64,000 bases of DNA from Oegoconia quadripuncta (lineage: Eukaryota; Arthropoda; Insecta; Lepidoptera; Autostichidae): contig OX438745.1 of assembly GCA_949316235.1 (NCBI GenBank), positions 4,593,001-4,657,000 of the forward strand, read 5' to 3'. Below, in pieces: positions 12,373 through 22,765 of this stretch. The notes beneath the pieces were generated by a model, which saw only the letters and a program-made list of their open reading frames with translations, was not told the DNA's origin and did no database searches. Every line of letters begins with the position of its first letter. Within the stretch, counting starts at the first letter, position 1. The position numbers were made by a program, and so were the translations under genes.

Positions 12373-12564
12373 GGACTCACCCCCGTTTCGTGTGTATTTC
12401 TGTATATTTCATAAGGTGAACCGTGGATGTTGTTTCAACCATTAAGCTTTTAATTTTTGGAACACCCAAACGCCATTGTTTGGAATATCTGTGACCACCC
12501 AATTTGAGATAGATGTCGAGACGTTATACATGTGTATTTAGTAATTTCTTTAATATATTATTAA

Positions 12565-12830
12565 TAATAAATAAATATATCCTTACACATAAACACAGCG
12601 CCATCTAGTTGCACAGTAAGCAACTATAGGCTTGTGTTGTGGTTACCAGATGGTTGATACAAATACATTTTTTTTTGTAAATAAATACTTATTATAACAT
12701 CCATAACTCGGGTACGTCATGTCCGTAATTCATCACACAAACATATGCCCCTAGCGGGATACGAACCGGCGACCTGTTGCTATAGTGGTCAGAGTTTCTA
12801 ACCACTACACCAATCATGTCGTCAAAAATA
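12565..12830 (-). mobile_element. SINE-II, nearly full length
   Basis: On the minus strand the head reads TTGGTGTAGTGGTTAGAAAC with a B box-like GGTTCGTATCCC, then GTGTGATGAATTACGG, then a body ending in TAGATGGCGCTGTG. The head resembles a tRNA gene at both promoter boxes. The same order is found at 22541, 23585 (partial) and 58898. Confidence 0.75.
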
Positions 12831-12947
12831 TTTGATTTGACAATCTGATCTGAATGACATTATGCATTTATGTTATTTAAGTATAGCTGAAATTTGTCTA
12901 TCAAATTATATACACAGATTAAGATGTAAAGGAAAATTTAAACGGTT

Positions 12948-13078
12948 GTCAGAGATAAGATAGCCAGTCCCCCAAATGTGTTGGGGTTTTCGGGTCAGTA
13001 CGCTTCCATCTACGACCTCATCTTCACTTAACATCAGGTGTGATTGAGGTCAAGTACCAACCCGTTCAAATCCAAATC
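12948..13078 (+). mobile_element. SINE-I 3' half
   Basis: Begins inside the body at TTGTCAGAGATAAGATAGCC and runs to CAAGTACCAACCCGTT. The tRNA-like head and the A tail are both absent. Confidence 0.8.
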
Positions 13079-13119
13079 AAAAATCCAAATGACCATCCAA
13101 ACAATATCATCGAAGATAA

Positions 13120-13432
13120 GCCTGCTACCTAAATCTTATTCCACCGTCACCATTCCATCTTCGGACCACTAGGCGTGGGGAGGGATTTCACCCGTATATA
13201 GTTGGAACATTCGCACTAAGAAGTTCGATTCTTCATTCATCATCCGAACAGCCAAGGCATGGAACTCCCTTCCGGCGTCAGTCTTTCCTGAATCCTACAA
13301 CCTTGGGATTTTCAAGAGCAGAGTGAATAGGCATTTACTGGGATCGCGTGCTTTATCTTCCACTACATCGTCACTTTCCATCAGGTGAGATTGTGGTCAA
13401 ACGTGAATCCAGTTATACATAAAAAAAAAATA
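13120..13432 (+). repeat. LINE-D 3' end fragment
   Basis: On the + strand, TCCGAACAGCCAAGGCATGG is followed by the NLGIFKSRVNRH-like codons and an A-rich end at about 13423. The same words appear inverted at 1780-2425, 3290-3535 and 23858-23990. Confidence 0.75.
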
Positions 13433-13569
13433 ATAAAAAATGTGTTGTCGACTGTACACGTAAGTGCCCTAGAAATAGGTTTAAGGGGATGAACGTCTAA
13501 TGAATAGACGTATCGAGTTACTATAATTTACTACTAGGTCGCTTACGTGGTACCAAATTTAGCAAACGC

Positions 13570-13890
13570 AAACAGTTTTGAGTCGAATGGAGGGAATAAG
13601 CTGGACCGAGAAGAGAACAAATGAAGAGGTGTTAATGATGAATGAGAAGAGATGCCTATTAACCACAGTTGAGAACCGAAGAGGAAAGATAATAGGTCAC
13701 TTGATACGATACGATATTTTTTTGAAGAACATAATTGATGGAAAGATTGAAGGAAAGAGGAGAAGCATAATTACTTTGACCAAGTCAATGAAAAGGTGAA
13801 TGTCGTGTCCTACCAAGAGGTTAAAACGAGGGCGGAAAGTAGAGAGGCATGGTCGTTACTCCACCGACAAGAGCATAGCTCTTAAATTGA
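13570..13890 (+). pseudogene. RTE/BovB-like LINE C-terminal fragment with 3' hairpin
   Basis: The + strand encodes RMEGISWTEKRTNEEVL, EKRCLLTTVENRRGKIIGHL, then, after a frame change, a YQEVKTRAESREAWS-like end. This matches the C-terminal region of a LINE ORF common in insects (ISWTEHVRNEEVL type). It terminates in a hairpin motif, AAGAGC ATA GCTCTT, at 13869-13883. The motif is found again twice at 22489-22533. Confidence 0.65.
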
Positions 13891-14200
13891 AGGAGTAGAA
13901 ACATTTTTATTTGTTATGGCTGCTAAACTAGAAAATCCAAAGTAGTCTGTTCCGAAGTCGCTATAGTTTGTTTGTCAAAAGTTGATATTATATGAGGACC
14001 TAAGTACCAAATGCCATGTCACGAGCATGTTCCTAATATCACCATAACCGTCGAAACTTGCCACAAATGAAATATAGGGAAATGTGGAGATTGGTCAATT
14101 ATTTATACATTTTAAGCAGCAATACACCGACGAAAACATCGGCTTGAATGTATATATTATGTAGTTGAGTATTGTATTTAATACCACGTAGAAACAATAG

Positions 14201-14522
14201 TTTTTTTTTTATGCACAACGGGTTAGCACTTCACTTCAATCACACCTGATGTTAAGTGAAAATGAGGCCGAAGGTGGAAGCGTACTGACCCGGAAGCCCC
14301 ATCTTATTTGGGGAATTGGCTATTTTATCTCTGACAACCAGAATACAAGATTGCTGTTTGGAGGCAGATTTAGATAAAATAGTAGTAGCTAGCCAGGCGG
14401 ACACTTAAAATGCCCTACCACCAATCAAACCGAGTACTATACATGTACCCAGCTGGGGATCGAACCCGCGACCTCCGAATCGTAAACCCAATGTTGTTTA
14501 CATTGAGCCACGGAGGCGGTTA
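14201..14522 (-). mobile_element. SINE-I, full length
   Basis: Minus-strand copy with head CCGCCTCCGTGGCTCAATGT at about 14499-14518, B box GGTTCGATCCC at about 14458-14468, complete body and oligo(A) tail (oligo(T) at 14201-14210 on the + strand). Confidence 0.9.
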
Positions 14523-14639
14523 TATATAAAAAGGGAGATTTAAAATTAGTTAACCATTCATCATCAGCCTTACACTCCCCACTGTCAACAATGTCCCAAG
14601 GTAGTCTCCACTCTCTAGGAGATTATATGGGGGTATAAT

Positions 14640-14870
14640 CGTTTAAGACGCAATCGTACATGGCCCAAACAATACGTTGTATAGTCGTGCTTCGCCTAAT
14701 CATATTTCGGACAAATGGCGTGTCGCACAGTCGTACATTGCCTAATCATACTTCGCACGAACAAGACTTCGGACAAATGGTATGTCGCATAGTCGTACAT
14801 CGCCTAATCATACTTCGCACGAACAATACTTCGGCCATTCGGTGTCGCACTTCAGTAATAAACCCATCCA
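14640..14870. repeat. Phrase-repetitive block, 62-bp unit
   Basis: Three consecutive versions of one phrase group: 14686-14731 (short), 14732-14793 (62 bp) and 14794 to about 14850 (partial). Each contains CGCCTAATCATA, CTTCGGACAAATGG and TGTCGCA(C/T)AGTCGTA, with small substitutions inside each word. Every + frame contains stops somewhere or lacks a recognisable domain, so I do not treat it as coding. Confidence 0.7.
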
Positions 14871-15144
14871 GTGCGGGTCCAGTGTGGGTTGGTGGATTTG
14901 TGTCAGAGTAGTGGCCACCTGGCTGTCAGAGTTTTCACCCGACTGCCTCATATAGACCGCAGCGACGTTAATACCCTTAGAGATAAAGCTGATGATGATG
15001 ATGATCGGGGTTTAATAGGGATTTATCGTCCAGTGGCGCCCTCTTTGTATAAATTAAGATTTCTTTTTAAATACAGAGTAAATCATAAATATCGCTCTAA
15101 CTTGCACTCGAGAAGCCTAAAAGGTAATTATAAATAACTAAGCT

Positions 15145-15380
15145 TTCTACCCGCGGCTTCGACTGCGTAATAGCTTTATCGCGGATATGTTTAGTTTGTT
15201 AATCCCGCGAGAACTATTCGCTTTATCGGGATAAAAAATAAGGATATTTTTTTGACTTTGAGACATAGGAGTCTCAAGGGTATATTTTACCTATATACCA
15301 AATTTCATTCAAATCCGTTCATCCGTTTCGCCGTGATTGAGCAAACAAACAAGCATCCAAACTTTCGAATTTATAAAAGA
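15145..15380 (+). repeat. Dispersed lepidopteran-type repeat (CCGCGGCTTCG class)
   Basis: Starts near ACCCGCGGCTTCGACTGCG and contains CCAAATTTCATTCAAATCCG, TTCATCCGTTTCGCCGTGAT and ATCCAAACTTTCG. The inverted counterpart at 25285-25495 has the same words. Its class (MITE, Helitron-like or SINE) cannot be settled from two copies. Confidence 0.6.
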
Positions 15381-15399
15381 ATATAACATAATATAATAC

Positions 15400-15665
15400 A
15401 ACACAACACAGAACAAGCTCTGGTGAGCAAATTGCAAATCAATCTTTTCGATATTGGCATTATTCATAGCATTTTAGCAGACCCATACTCAGAGGCGGCG
15501 AGATTGATTTGCAATTTAGTTGCACTTCGGGTTACCCCTCCGTAACTTTGTCCAGCTAAATAAATGTATGCAAACTAGGGAGATAATGGGACTGACATGT
15601 CTAAATGTGGACAAAAGTCCCTAGACATAAATAAAGATTAAAAAAAAAAAAAAAAAAAAACACAG
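15400..15665 (+). mobile_element. Retroposed polyadenylated sequence with internal hairpin
   Basis: A sequence of about 230 bp ends with AATAAAGATT and an uninterrupted A tract of about 20 (15640-15660). It sits between two AACACAG-type sequences (about 15403-15412 and 15660-15666), which may be a target-site duplication. Inside are perfect 17-bp inverted arms, AAATTGCAAATCAATCT at 15429-15445 and its complement at 15501-15517. No ORF is recognisable. It could be a SINE-like ncRNA copy or the 3' end of a processed transcript. Confidence 0.5.
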
Positions 15666-16414
15666 CACAACACAATATTTTATATTAGATAGATTAGATA
15701 TCCAATTAGCTTTGATAACGGTTATTTTCCAGAATTCGCGGTAATAAAAAAGAGGCCGTTATATCAATAAATTAAAATTTTCGAAAATAACCCTAAGTTT
15801 ATATTATGAAGAACTGCGCCGACGGTGGACTTTTAGTCTGCCGGGCTTTTTGTTCTCCATCTGTATTTATTGCATAGAATGCCATACATTCCATGTTCGC
15901 GGCATTCCATTTTTGTCCAGCGGACAAAACTCCGTCGTCTGCACTGCCCCGTTTAACAAAGACATCCAAATAAATTTGTTGTTTTTGAAGAACTATTTAT
16001 GGGACTTGTATATTTCGGTAAATACTACCATTTATGCACAGTTTTTTGGGATATAAATTATAATCTTGGGTAAAGCAGTCTCTGCGTATCTAGAATGAAG
16101 ATCAGCAAGACGTGACGCCAAAATGCTCTCTTAAAATACTGGTAATATGTCTTTATAATGTAATAGAAAATTTAATATATCAGTCATCAGACTTTTACCC
16201 TCGGTATTCACAACTACAGTTATTTGAATTTCAACTGCATAATGTCATAAAAGGCCACAGAGAGGCCTCAGTAGATAAGTACGCAACACTCGGAAAGGAA
16301 GTAAGGGAATTTCCAGCTTCTCACCGACTACAGATTCCTCAAGGGAAAATGCAGCAGAGATTTCACTTATTATGCTCATATATGTCGAAGGTAGCGATAA
16401 ATTAGCGACGAAAT

Positions 16415-16540
16415 TTATAATTAGGATAGTCGTATGGCTATCATAGTACACGGTTTGCTACATAAAGTTAGCCTGCTGGCGCTGGCATCGCCTAAAATGG
16501 CGCGGTGACGTTTAGAATATTGTTAGGTCTGGACTTGGAA
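16415..16540 (-). repeat. Dispersed GC-box repeat, copy 2
   Basis: On the minus strand this carries AACGTCACCGCGCCATTTTA, GGCGATGCCAGCGCCAGC and TATGATAGCC, matching the + strand copy at 10535-10670. Confidence 0.55.
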
Positions 16541-16556
16541 TATTCAATTAGCAGTC

Positions 16557-16650
16557 ACGCGGGGTATGTTTAGTGCACGGTTTGGTTGGTGGTAGGACAT
16601 TTTTAGATGTCCGCCTGGTGAGCTACCACCATCCTATCCAATACTAAGTT
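16557..16650 (+). mobile_element. SINE-I internal fragment
   Basis: Only the segment just after the B box is present: GCGGGGTATGTTTAGTGCAC, GGTTTGGTTGGTGGTAGG and TGTCCGCCTGG. Both ends are lost. Confidence 0.75.
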
Positions 16651-17425
16651 TAGCGCCCAGAATGAAAGCTAGCTTTGTAGTGTTTTTGCTAATAACCTCA
16701 CCCATTGTGTTAAAAAAATATTTCGCCATACTTTCCTTGAACCAGAATTCAATTGCGTACACTAAATTATACTTTTATAAGTAATTGGTAAGGCTCAAGC
16801 TTGAACCGCCACATCCGACTAGTCGTTTTAGTATTGACTTTATCATGAGCAAATTCCGTTGACTGCTACTTGATTTTTCCCGTCATATTTATCATGCCGA
16901 CAGAAACGCGCCGCACGTAATTCTGAAAACCGTTATTTCGAATAATCTCTCTCTTAGAATAAAAGGATTCATAAGAAAACGTAGTACAGCCCACAGCCCG
17001 CTAAAAGCGTCTTTTTATTATTCTGTGACACGCGCCGAAGGCCAAAGTGAATTGTATAAATTTTCACCCTTTTCAATGATTCGGCTCAAATATCTAGTTG
17101 ATTTCCCCACTGCCAGACAAAGGGTTAGACAATTTTAAATGTTCGATTCATGGAGTTATCTTTTATTGTTGAATAGCATTGGGATATTTTTATTTGATCC
17201 TCAACCCTTAAAAGGTCACAAAATATACAGCTATGATCTGTATCGCTATCTCTAAATTAATTAAACATAGTGGCTGCCGTCGTCTGTTTGCGAGTTAAGT
17301 TCTAAGCTAGGCAACGGATTTTGATGCGGTTTTTCTGTCTTTTAAAGAATTACTTCCGGAAATTTACATATTAATATGTATATGGTTTATATTTTTAATT
17401 CCAAAGAAAAGCGACAGGCGTTATG
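16651..17425. other. No gene recognised
   Basis: AT-rich sequence without a supported ORF. A (GT)n run begins at about 17426. Confidence 0.5.
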
Positions 17426-17740
17426 TGTTGTGTGTGTGTGTGTGTGTAAAGGCTTTGTCCGGACGTATCTTAGTAATTCGGGGTCCGATTTGAGCCCGGG
17501 TTTTTTTTTATTAAAGAGTTATACGAAGTGATAAGTACTTAGCTATATTTGATGAGAATCGAATCAGCCGTTTCGAAGATATTTAGCTATTAACACAGTT
17601 TTTTGGTGTATTTCGATTTCATATTCTGACGAGCGCATTCAAAAATATTTTTTTTATATTTAAAATTAACCCCGAAGCTACTTTCTTAGTCATGTTTGAT
17701 GGAAATCGGTTAAGTCGTTTTATTTAGCTTTAAACATTAT
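17426..17740 (+). repeat. Dispersed repeat with GT microsatellite
   Basis: A GTGTGTGTGTGTGTGTGT run is followed by TTTGTCCGGACGTATCTTAG, TCCGATTTGAGC and AATCAGCCGTTTCGAAGATA. The same words in the same order occur at 62967-63180, and shorter scraps lie at 58285, 11280 (inverted) and 22925 (inverted). Confidence 0.6.
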
Positions 17741-17994
17741 CTTTCGGTCTAGTTTACCTGGGAGATAAAATCATCTGTTCCATCAATGTTGTTCTTCTAA
17801 ATGTTCAATTTATTGTTATATTTAGTGCTGTGTGGTTTCGTCATTCAATTACAGTAGAACCAACCCGTGGATGTCGGGCGACTAGCGGACTTTCCACCAA
17901 AAAACATCAATAAATTTGCACGTTTCAACGGCGATGGGCTCACCACCTGCCACGTGTGCATTTCTGTATTAGAAAATTTCTGTTTCAAAAAGAT

Positions 17995-18133
17995 ATTACA
18001 CGGTTTATCTGCTTTTCAATTTGGATGAAGCAACTAATCATGTAAACATAAATGTCAATTGTTCAATGTCAATGTTCGATACATTACCTTTGACTTCAGA
18101 CAAAGTGAATCAATTTTGATTGAACCGTGTAAT
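17995..18133. mobile_element. Small MITE-like element with TA flanks
   Basis: Bounded by ATTACACGGTT (17995-18005) and its perfect complement AACCGTGTAAT (18123-18133). Read as a TA target duplication plus a TIR starting CACGGTT, this fits a Tc1/mariner-type MITE. Similarity of the arms fades after the terminal 7-11 bp, so the class is tentative. Confidence 0.45.
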
Positions 18134-18185
18134 TTGGCGATTCAATCATTAAACTTTTAACCATCCAATAAAGGTCGTGACGTCA

Positions 18186-18376
18186 TGTACAATACAATAC
18201 AATACATTACAATACAATACAACACAACACAACACAACACAACACAACACAACACAACACAACACAACACAACACAACACAACACAACACAACACAACAC
18301 AACACAACACAACACAACACAACACAACACAACAACACAACACAACACAACACAACACAACACACAACACACACAA
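18186..18376. repeat. AACAC pentanucleotide microsatellite
   Basis: A few AATAC units (18186-18220) grade into about 30 near-perfect AACAC units. One step to a shifted phase occurs at about 18331 (AACAACACAACAC). Because 5 is not a multiple of 3 and the unit contains no stop in most frames, long open frames appear on both strands here. They are not genes. It abuts the 3' end of a minus-strand LINE. Confidence 0.95.
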
Positions 18377-18487
18377 AACAATGCAAATACACTTTATTGC
18401 ACAATAGAAAAGAAAATACAATTTCAGAAAAGTGGTAAGAATATAATGTACAATTTGGCGACCTTATCACTAAAAGCGGTATCTTCC
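18377..18487 (-). repeat. CR1-like LINE 3' terminus
   Basis: Minus strand: GGAAGATACCGCTTTTAGTG, ATAAGGTCGCCAAATTGTAC, then GCAATAAAGTGTATTTGCAT, then straight into the (GTGTT)n array. The words match the 3' terminus of LINE-A (33180-33300) and the fragment at 28346-28385. Only the extreme 3' UTR remains. Confidence 0.7.
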
Positions 18488-18929
18488 TATACGAGTATGT
18501 ATGCAGTGGGTATAGTTATATTTCGAGACTTACGCGGACATACTCGCCGAATATGAGATAAGATAAGAGTGAATGTGGAAGCGCGCCAAGCACCTAGACT
18601 CTGACTAACATCCCACAGCTTTGTCAATTTATTTTCTCTATTTATGACGTAAAATGTGACGAACAAGATGTTATTTAGCAACATTTTATTATATAAAATA
18701 TGTAAATAGATATAATTCACACAGATGAAGGAGTAAATATTCCATCTGCATGTGTTACGTAAGTCATTTCCTTGTAGGGCGAAACACTCATGAATATAAA
18801 ACACGGCCGTGAATCACTGTCGTTATATCGTATGAGGGTGTGAAGTACATAATTTATTTGATTTAAGATTTTTTTTATGTTATTAAATGTTATTGAAAGT
18901 ACTTATAAAATTCATCTAAAATTCTGAAT

Positions 18930-19140
18930 AAAATAACACTATAATGCAACGTTCTCGCTATGATTAGGCAAATACTAGTACTAGTACCTACTAAACTAGT
19001 AATTAGGCGAATCATAATTTAGGAATTTCAACTGTTCGCCCTAATAATTAATTTGGGAAGTTAAAATACGGCCAAAAACTTGTAGGCAATACTAATGACG
19101 ATTAGGACAATAAAATACATAAATACGAAATTGGTCCTAG
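18930..19140. repeat. TTAGGC-word repetitive segment
   Basis: Variants of GATTAGGC(A/G)AAT(C/A) and their complement CGCCCTAATAAT recur on both strands over about 200 bp, with a small palindromic ACTAGTACTAGTACC core. It resembles the other phrase-repetitive segments; its boundaries are not clear. Confidence 0.4.
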
Positions 19141-19699
19141 GAAGAGGTTTACATGTATAGTTGTGGACTTTTGTAGGCTTTTCAATGAGCATTTTAAGGG
19201 ACCGGATGCCATATTATGTTTGACGGCGCTGTATGTGTCCCGTTAATGTAGGGTTGCCGCATTTTCCCAAGACCCCGTCGGGACATTTAAAATTAAGAGA
19301 TTTTTTTTTAAGTGCAACAAAGCAAAAAGCGATTTTTATTATTAATAATTACTAAGGAAATAATCATTAATTTTTATAGTTATCAGATTATTTCACTTGG
19401 GACAAGGCTGAGGCTGCCGCGGGCTGCGTGTTCCCTCTACTATCTCAACCCAAGGTCTCAATAACGCCAGAAACACGCGCCACATTTGGCCAGATCATAT
19501 CGTATAGCGTACGTAATTCGGAATCCCGTGTGTGTATTTGTCGGGATATTTTATAGCTTGTCGAAACGTCGGGACACCTCTGTGACATGTCCCGACGTAT
19601 CAGCACGAATGGCAACCCTTAAGTTAATACCATGCATGAACTATAAACTCTTTAAAATTAGCATTAATAATACTGAAATTAATTAGGGGAGTAGATTGC
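19141..19699. other. No gene recognised
   Basis: No supported coding sequence or known repeat. The only notable base composition is a GC-richer patch at about 19405-19500. Confidence 0.45.
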
Positions 19700-20080
19700 A
19701 ATCCAGGTGTCCTGGAAAATATAAAACAGTGTGTACCTGATGAGGACGTCACGCGACGGCGGCGGTCGCGACTGCTGGCGGTGCCGAGCGGGCGGGCGCA
19801 CCAACTTGTTGAGGAAGGCTCCCTTGACGCGAGCGATTCAAATTTTAAACGAGGTAGCTGAGAGGATAGACTTATTCTCATGTCCTCTGAGTGAATTCAC
19901 AAAAGTCGCGCTGTATGTTGTACGAGTATGTTATATAAGTAGCTAATGATTAGTATGTCTAAATTATGATTTTATTGTTTTATATATTAACTATACTATA
20001 TTAACTACTACTACATTATGGCATTGGTTTCTACTGTAATGATAATGTATCGTAATAAAATAAATAAATAAAAAAATAAA
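19700..20080 (+). pseudogene. Possible LINE C-terminal fragment with A-rich tail
   Basis: The + strand encodes LLRKAPLTRAIQILNEVAER followed by IDLFSCPLSEFTKVAL. This resembles the ORF2 C-termini of some lepidopteran LINEs. It ends in a non-coding stretch with AATAAAATAAATAAATAAAA at about 20054-20080. I recognise the pattern only loosely. Confidence 0.4.
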
Positions 20081-20489
20081 AATCATAACTCGTGTCTAAC
20101 TCTGCCTGCTTAATACCACTATACATTTTAGTATGCAGTAATTCGAACTCATAAGTCAAAAGCGGTATTTATATCCCAACTTTCCACATTTTACTTTAAG
20201 AAACTCCATGTTTCTGTGGCCTGTACCGAACTAGCTTTTAAGCCGTTAGTTGAAAACTTGAATTATATACTTATGTATTAGACTATGCTTTTGAGGAGGA
20301 GTATCTATAGTTTCGTCCGTTATGAAAGGGGTTTCAGAGGTAAAACCTTGAAGCTTTGAGGATCTTATAGTTATGTTGTTAGATATTTATACCAGATTCA
20401 AAGCTTCTAACATTCATGTACTCTGTCAGAATAATATATGTTCACATATTACCAAGGATTATTTATAATGTAATTAGGAAATTAAACAG

Positions 20490-20820
20490 TGTGAAAGAAG
20501 ACGTAGTGACAAAGATTGAAAAAGGTATGCAGAGATGTTTGGACATGTGGAGAGGATGAATGAAAGAAGACTAACGATAGATATATACTATGCGAATGTG
20601 GATGGTAGTGTTAGTAGGGGACGACCACGGGAACGTACCATGATTAAATCGGGGACGTCTTAAAGAACGGCCAAGTCAGGAGTACCCTAAACCGACGAGC
20701 ATGTATGAACAACCTTATGAGAGTGAAGCAAAAGAGGTGTGTCAGGATCGTAGCAAGTGGAAGTCTATGGTCTCTGCCTACCCCTACGAATAACAGGCGT
20801 AATTTTTATGTATGTATGTA
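20490..20820 (+). pseudogene. RTE-type LINE C-terminal fragment
   Basis: Encodes FGHVERMNERRLTID, then VDGSVSRGRPRERT, then QKRCVRIVASGSLWS-type residues, ending in GTCTCTGCCTACCCCTACGA and a (TATG)n tail at about 20804-20820. This is the usual 3' structure of a lepidopteran RTE-like LINE. The reading frame breaks at least twice. The inverted tail at 46465-46545 is the same family. Confidence 0.7.
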
Positions 20821-20828
20821 TTTATGAC

Positions 20829-21145
20829 ACTGAAATGTTGTCCTTCACATGCCTAAGAAAGCTCAAAGTCACGCAACGAGTTATAGCGAGGGCGATGCTC
20901 GGCGATTTACTACGTGATCGAATCAGGAAAGCAAGTCACCGAAATAGCCCAGCGGATTAGTAAGTTGAAGTGGCAGTGGGCAGGGCACTAACTCGTAGAA
21001 CTGATGGCCGGTGGGGTATTAAAGTTCTAGAGTGGAGACCACGCACTGGAAAGCGCAGCGTAAGACGTCCATTCACAAACTGACTTAAAACCGGTCGTTC
21101 TGGATATCAATGAGGGAGGCGTATGTTAAGTCCTGTGGCTGACAT
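20829..21145 (+). pseudogene. RTE-type LINE fragment, second family
   Basis: Encodes LRKLKVTQRVIARAMLGDLL, DRIRKASHR, then ISKLKWQWAGH and RWGIKVLEWRPRTGKRSVRR with frame breaks. This is the conserved C-terminal block of RTE-like ORFs. It follows directly on another RTE fragment. Confidence 0.7.
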
Positions 21146-21147
21146 TT

Positions 21148-21275
21148 TTTTTTATGCGTAACAGGCATAACAGGACCTCAATCACACCTGATGTTAAGTG
21201 AAGATGATGTTGAAGGTGGAAGCATACTGACCCGGAAACCCGAACACATTTGGAGGACTGGCTATCTATCTGAAT
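21148..21275 (-). mobile_element. SINE-I 3' fragment
   Basis: Oligo(T) at 21148-21155 on the + strand, followed by the complement of CATCAGGTGTGATTGAGGTC. It is a minus-strand 3' fragment without the head. Confidence 0.75.
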
Positions 21276-21524
21276 TTAATCGATGATTGGGTGGACGCCT
21301 AGTGATTAGTAATCTCATCGCTCGCTCGGCAATTTGAAGGTTTCTCATTGGTCAACGTTACTATGATGATGATGATGAAGTTACATAATTTATATTATTG
21401 GTTGGCCCATCACTCGCTCGGTAATTTGACAGTAGATATCACATTTTGATTGATCTTCATTTTTGCGACTGGTATTCGAGTTGGAGATGAGTTTGCAGAA
21501 GCATAGCTATCATAAAATTTCTAA

Positions 21525-21765
21525 CTCTAGATGATAAGAATGCATGGACATGAACCGCTTGGCGATATCCAGTCTATTATTATCTTTTCTTTGTCGAATC
21601 ATAAATTATAAAATATTTATTTAAAGAGCAACCCCTGAGTGTCTTCTAGTTCTTCTCTGGGGAGTCTATCTTGTGAATGTACAATATTTGTATGTCATGC
21701 CTTTTTCAAATGCTATTATTATAACTTACGAAATCATTTTTTGACTTCTACTTTGACATTGGTCA
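21525..21765 (+). repeat. LINE-B-type 3' end
   Basis: Starts at the end of the ORF (codons like LDDKNAWT at about 21529), then AAAGAGCAACCCCTGAGTGT, CTTCTCTGGGGAG and a TTTGACTTCTACTTTGAC tail. It shares the UTR words of LINE-B (51600-51781). Confidence 0.75.
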
Positions 21766-22479
21766 TTTTAATATAACCAATAAAATAAAAGGATAGTTAT
21801 CCAATAAAGTGCTCTAATCGTAGAAGCAGCGAATAATCCGCAACTATTCCATACCTAACGAGTGTTTGACCCAAAAGTTTAAATTGCCACGACCCCTAAA
21901 CTTTAAGTAGGTATGGCTAATCCGAACTAGACTCTGGTTTTGATATATAACTCGTAGGAAAGTCGTTGAATTAGTCCACAAACCATACATCCTCTACAAT
22001 TGCAATACGCAGAGAACGTTGTCAAATTATCGAGAAATTGCTCACTTTATACTCCGCGTCTCATACACTTATGAATGTTATTAAATACCTAATAAATTTA
22101 TAATATTCGACCATAAAGTTTGTTTTAATGTTTTCGTACGTGACTATGGCGAATCTAACTGGATTGAAATCAACGTCGCGTCGTCACCATATTGGCTGTG
22201 TAGCCTGCAACAGTGGCTTGCCTATAGTTTCAAAATAAGACAAGCCTGACAATGTTTTTATTGACACATCAAATTAAATTAGATAGGTAACCAAGCATGA
22301 GGTTTCAGTTGACAAGGGCGAGTCTTTAAATCAAAGATTTCCTATACTGATTACATAGCTAATATTCCTAATCGCGTATTTAGTAAGGCAAGCTGGGCTT
22401 TTGGGCTAATATTAAGGTACTGTCACTGGTCTGCACGTGGAGCAATGACCACGTCTCTCTGCATTTCGCCCTTTTTTGC

Positions 22480-22540
22480 TCCACCGACAAGAGCATAGCT
22501 CTTAAATTGAAGAAGTTTAAGAGCATAGCTCTTAAATTGA
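22480..22540 (+). repeat. Duplicated AAGAGC-ATA-GCTCTT hairpin tail
   Basis: Two copies of the hairpin motif lie at 22489-22503 and 22519-22533, each followed by AAATTGA. They are remnants of the 3' end of the LINE type at 13570-13890 (preceded by the same CTCCACCGACAA). Confidence 0.7.
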
Positions 22541-22765
22541 CGACCGATTGGTGTAGTGGATAGTGACCCAGTCAGCGAAACCAACGGTTGCGGGTTCGAA
22601 TCCCGCGAGGGGTAAATGTTTGTATGATGAATACGAACATTTATTCCAGAGTCATGGATGTTTATATAAATATTTATACATATATGTTTATCCGTTATCT
22701 AGTATCCATAGTACAAGCTTTGCTTAGTTTGGGACTAGACGATTGGTGTAAGTGCCCCAAATAAA
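22541..22765 (+). mobile_element. SINE-II copy
   Basis: Head CGATTGGTGTAGTGGATAGT at 22543 and B box GGTTCGAATCCC at about 22593-22604, followed by the ATGATGAATACGAACATTTA body and the 3' part that ends near TAGTTTGGGACTAG. It lies directly behind the LINE hairpin tail. Confidence 0.75.

Noticed and set aside
18186..18376. AACAC array as telomeric repeat
   Set aside because: The usual insect telomere word is TTAGG; the array lies on a LINE tail.
18149..18556. ORFs in both strands made of VLCCV or TTQHN peptides
   Set aside because: Translation of the AACAC microsatellite.
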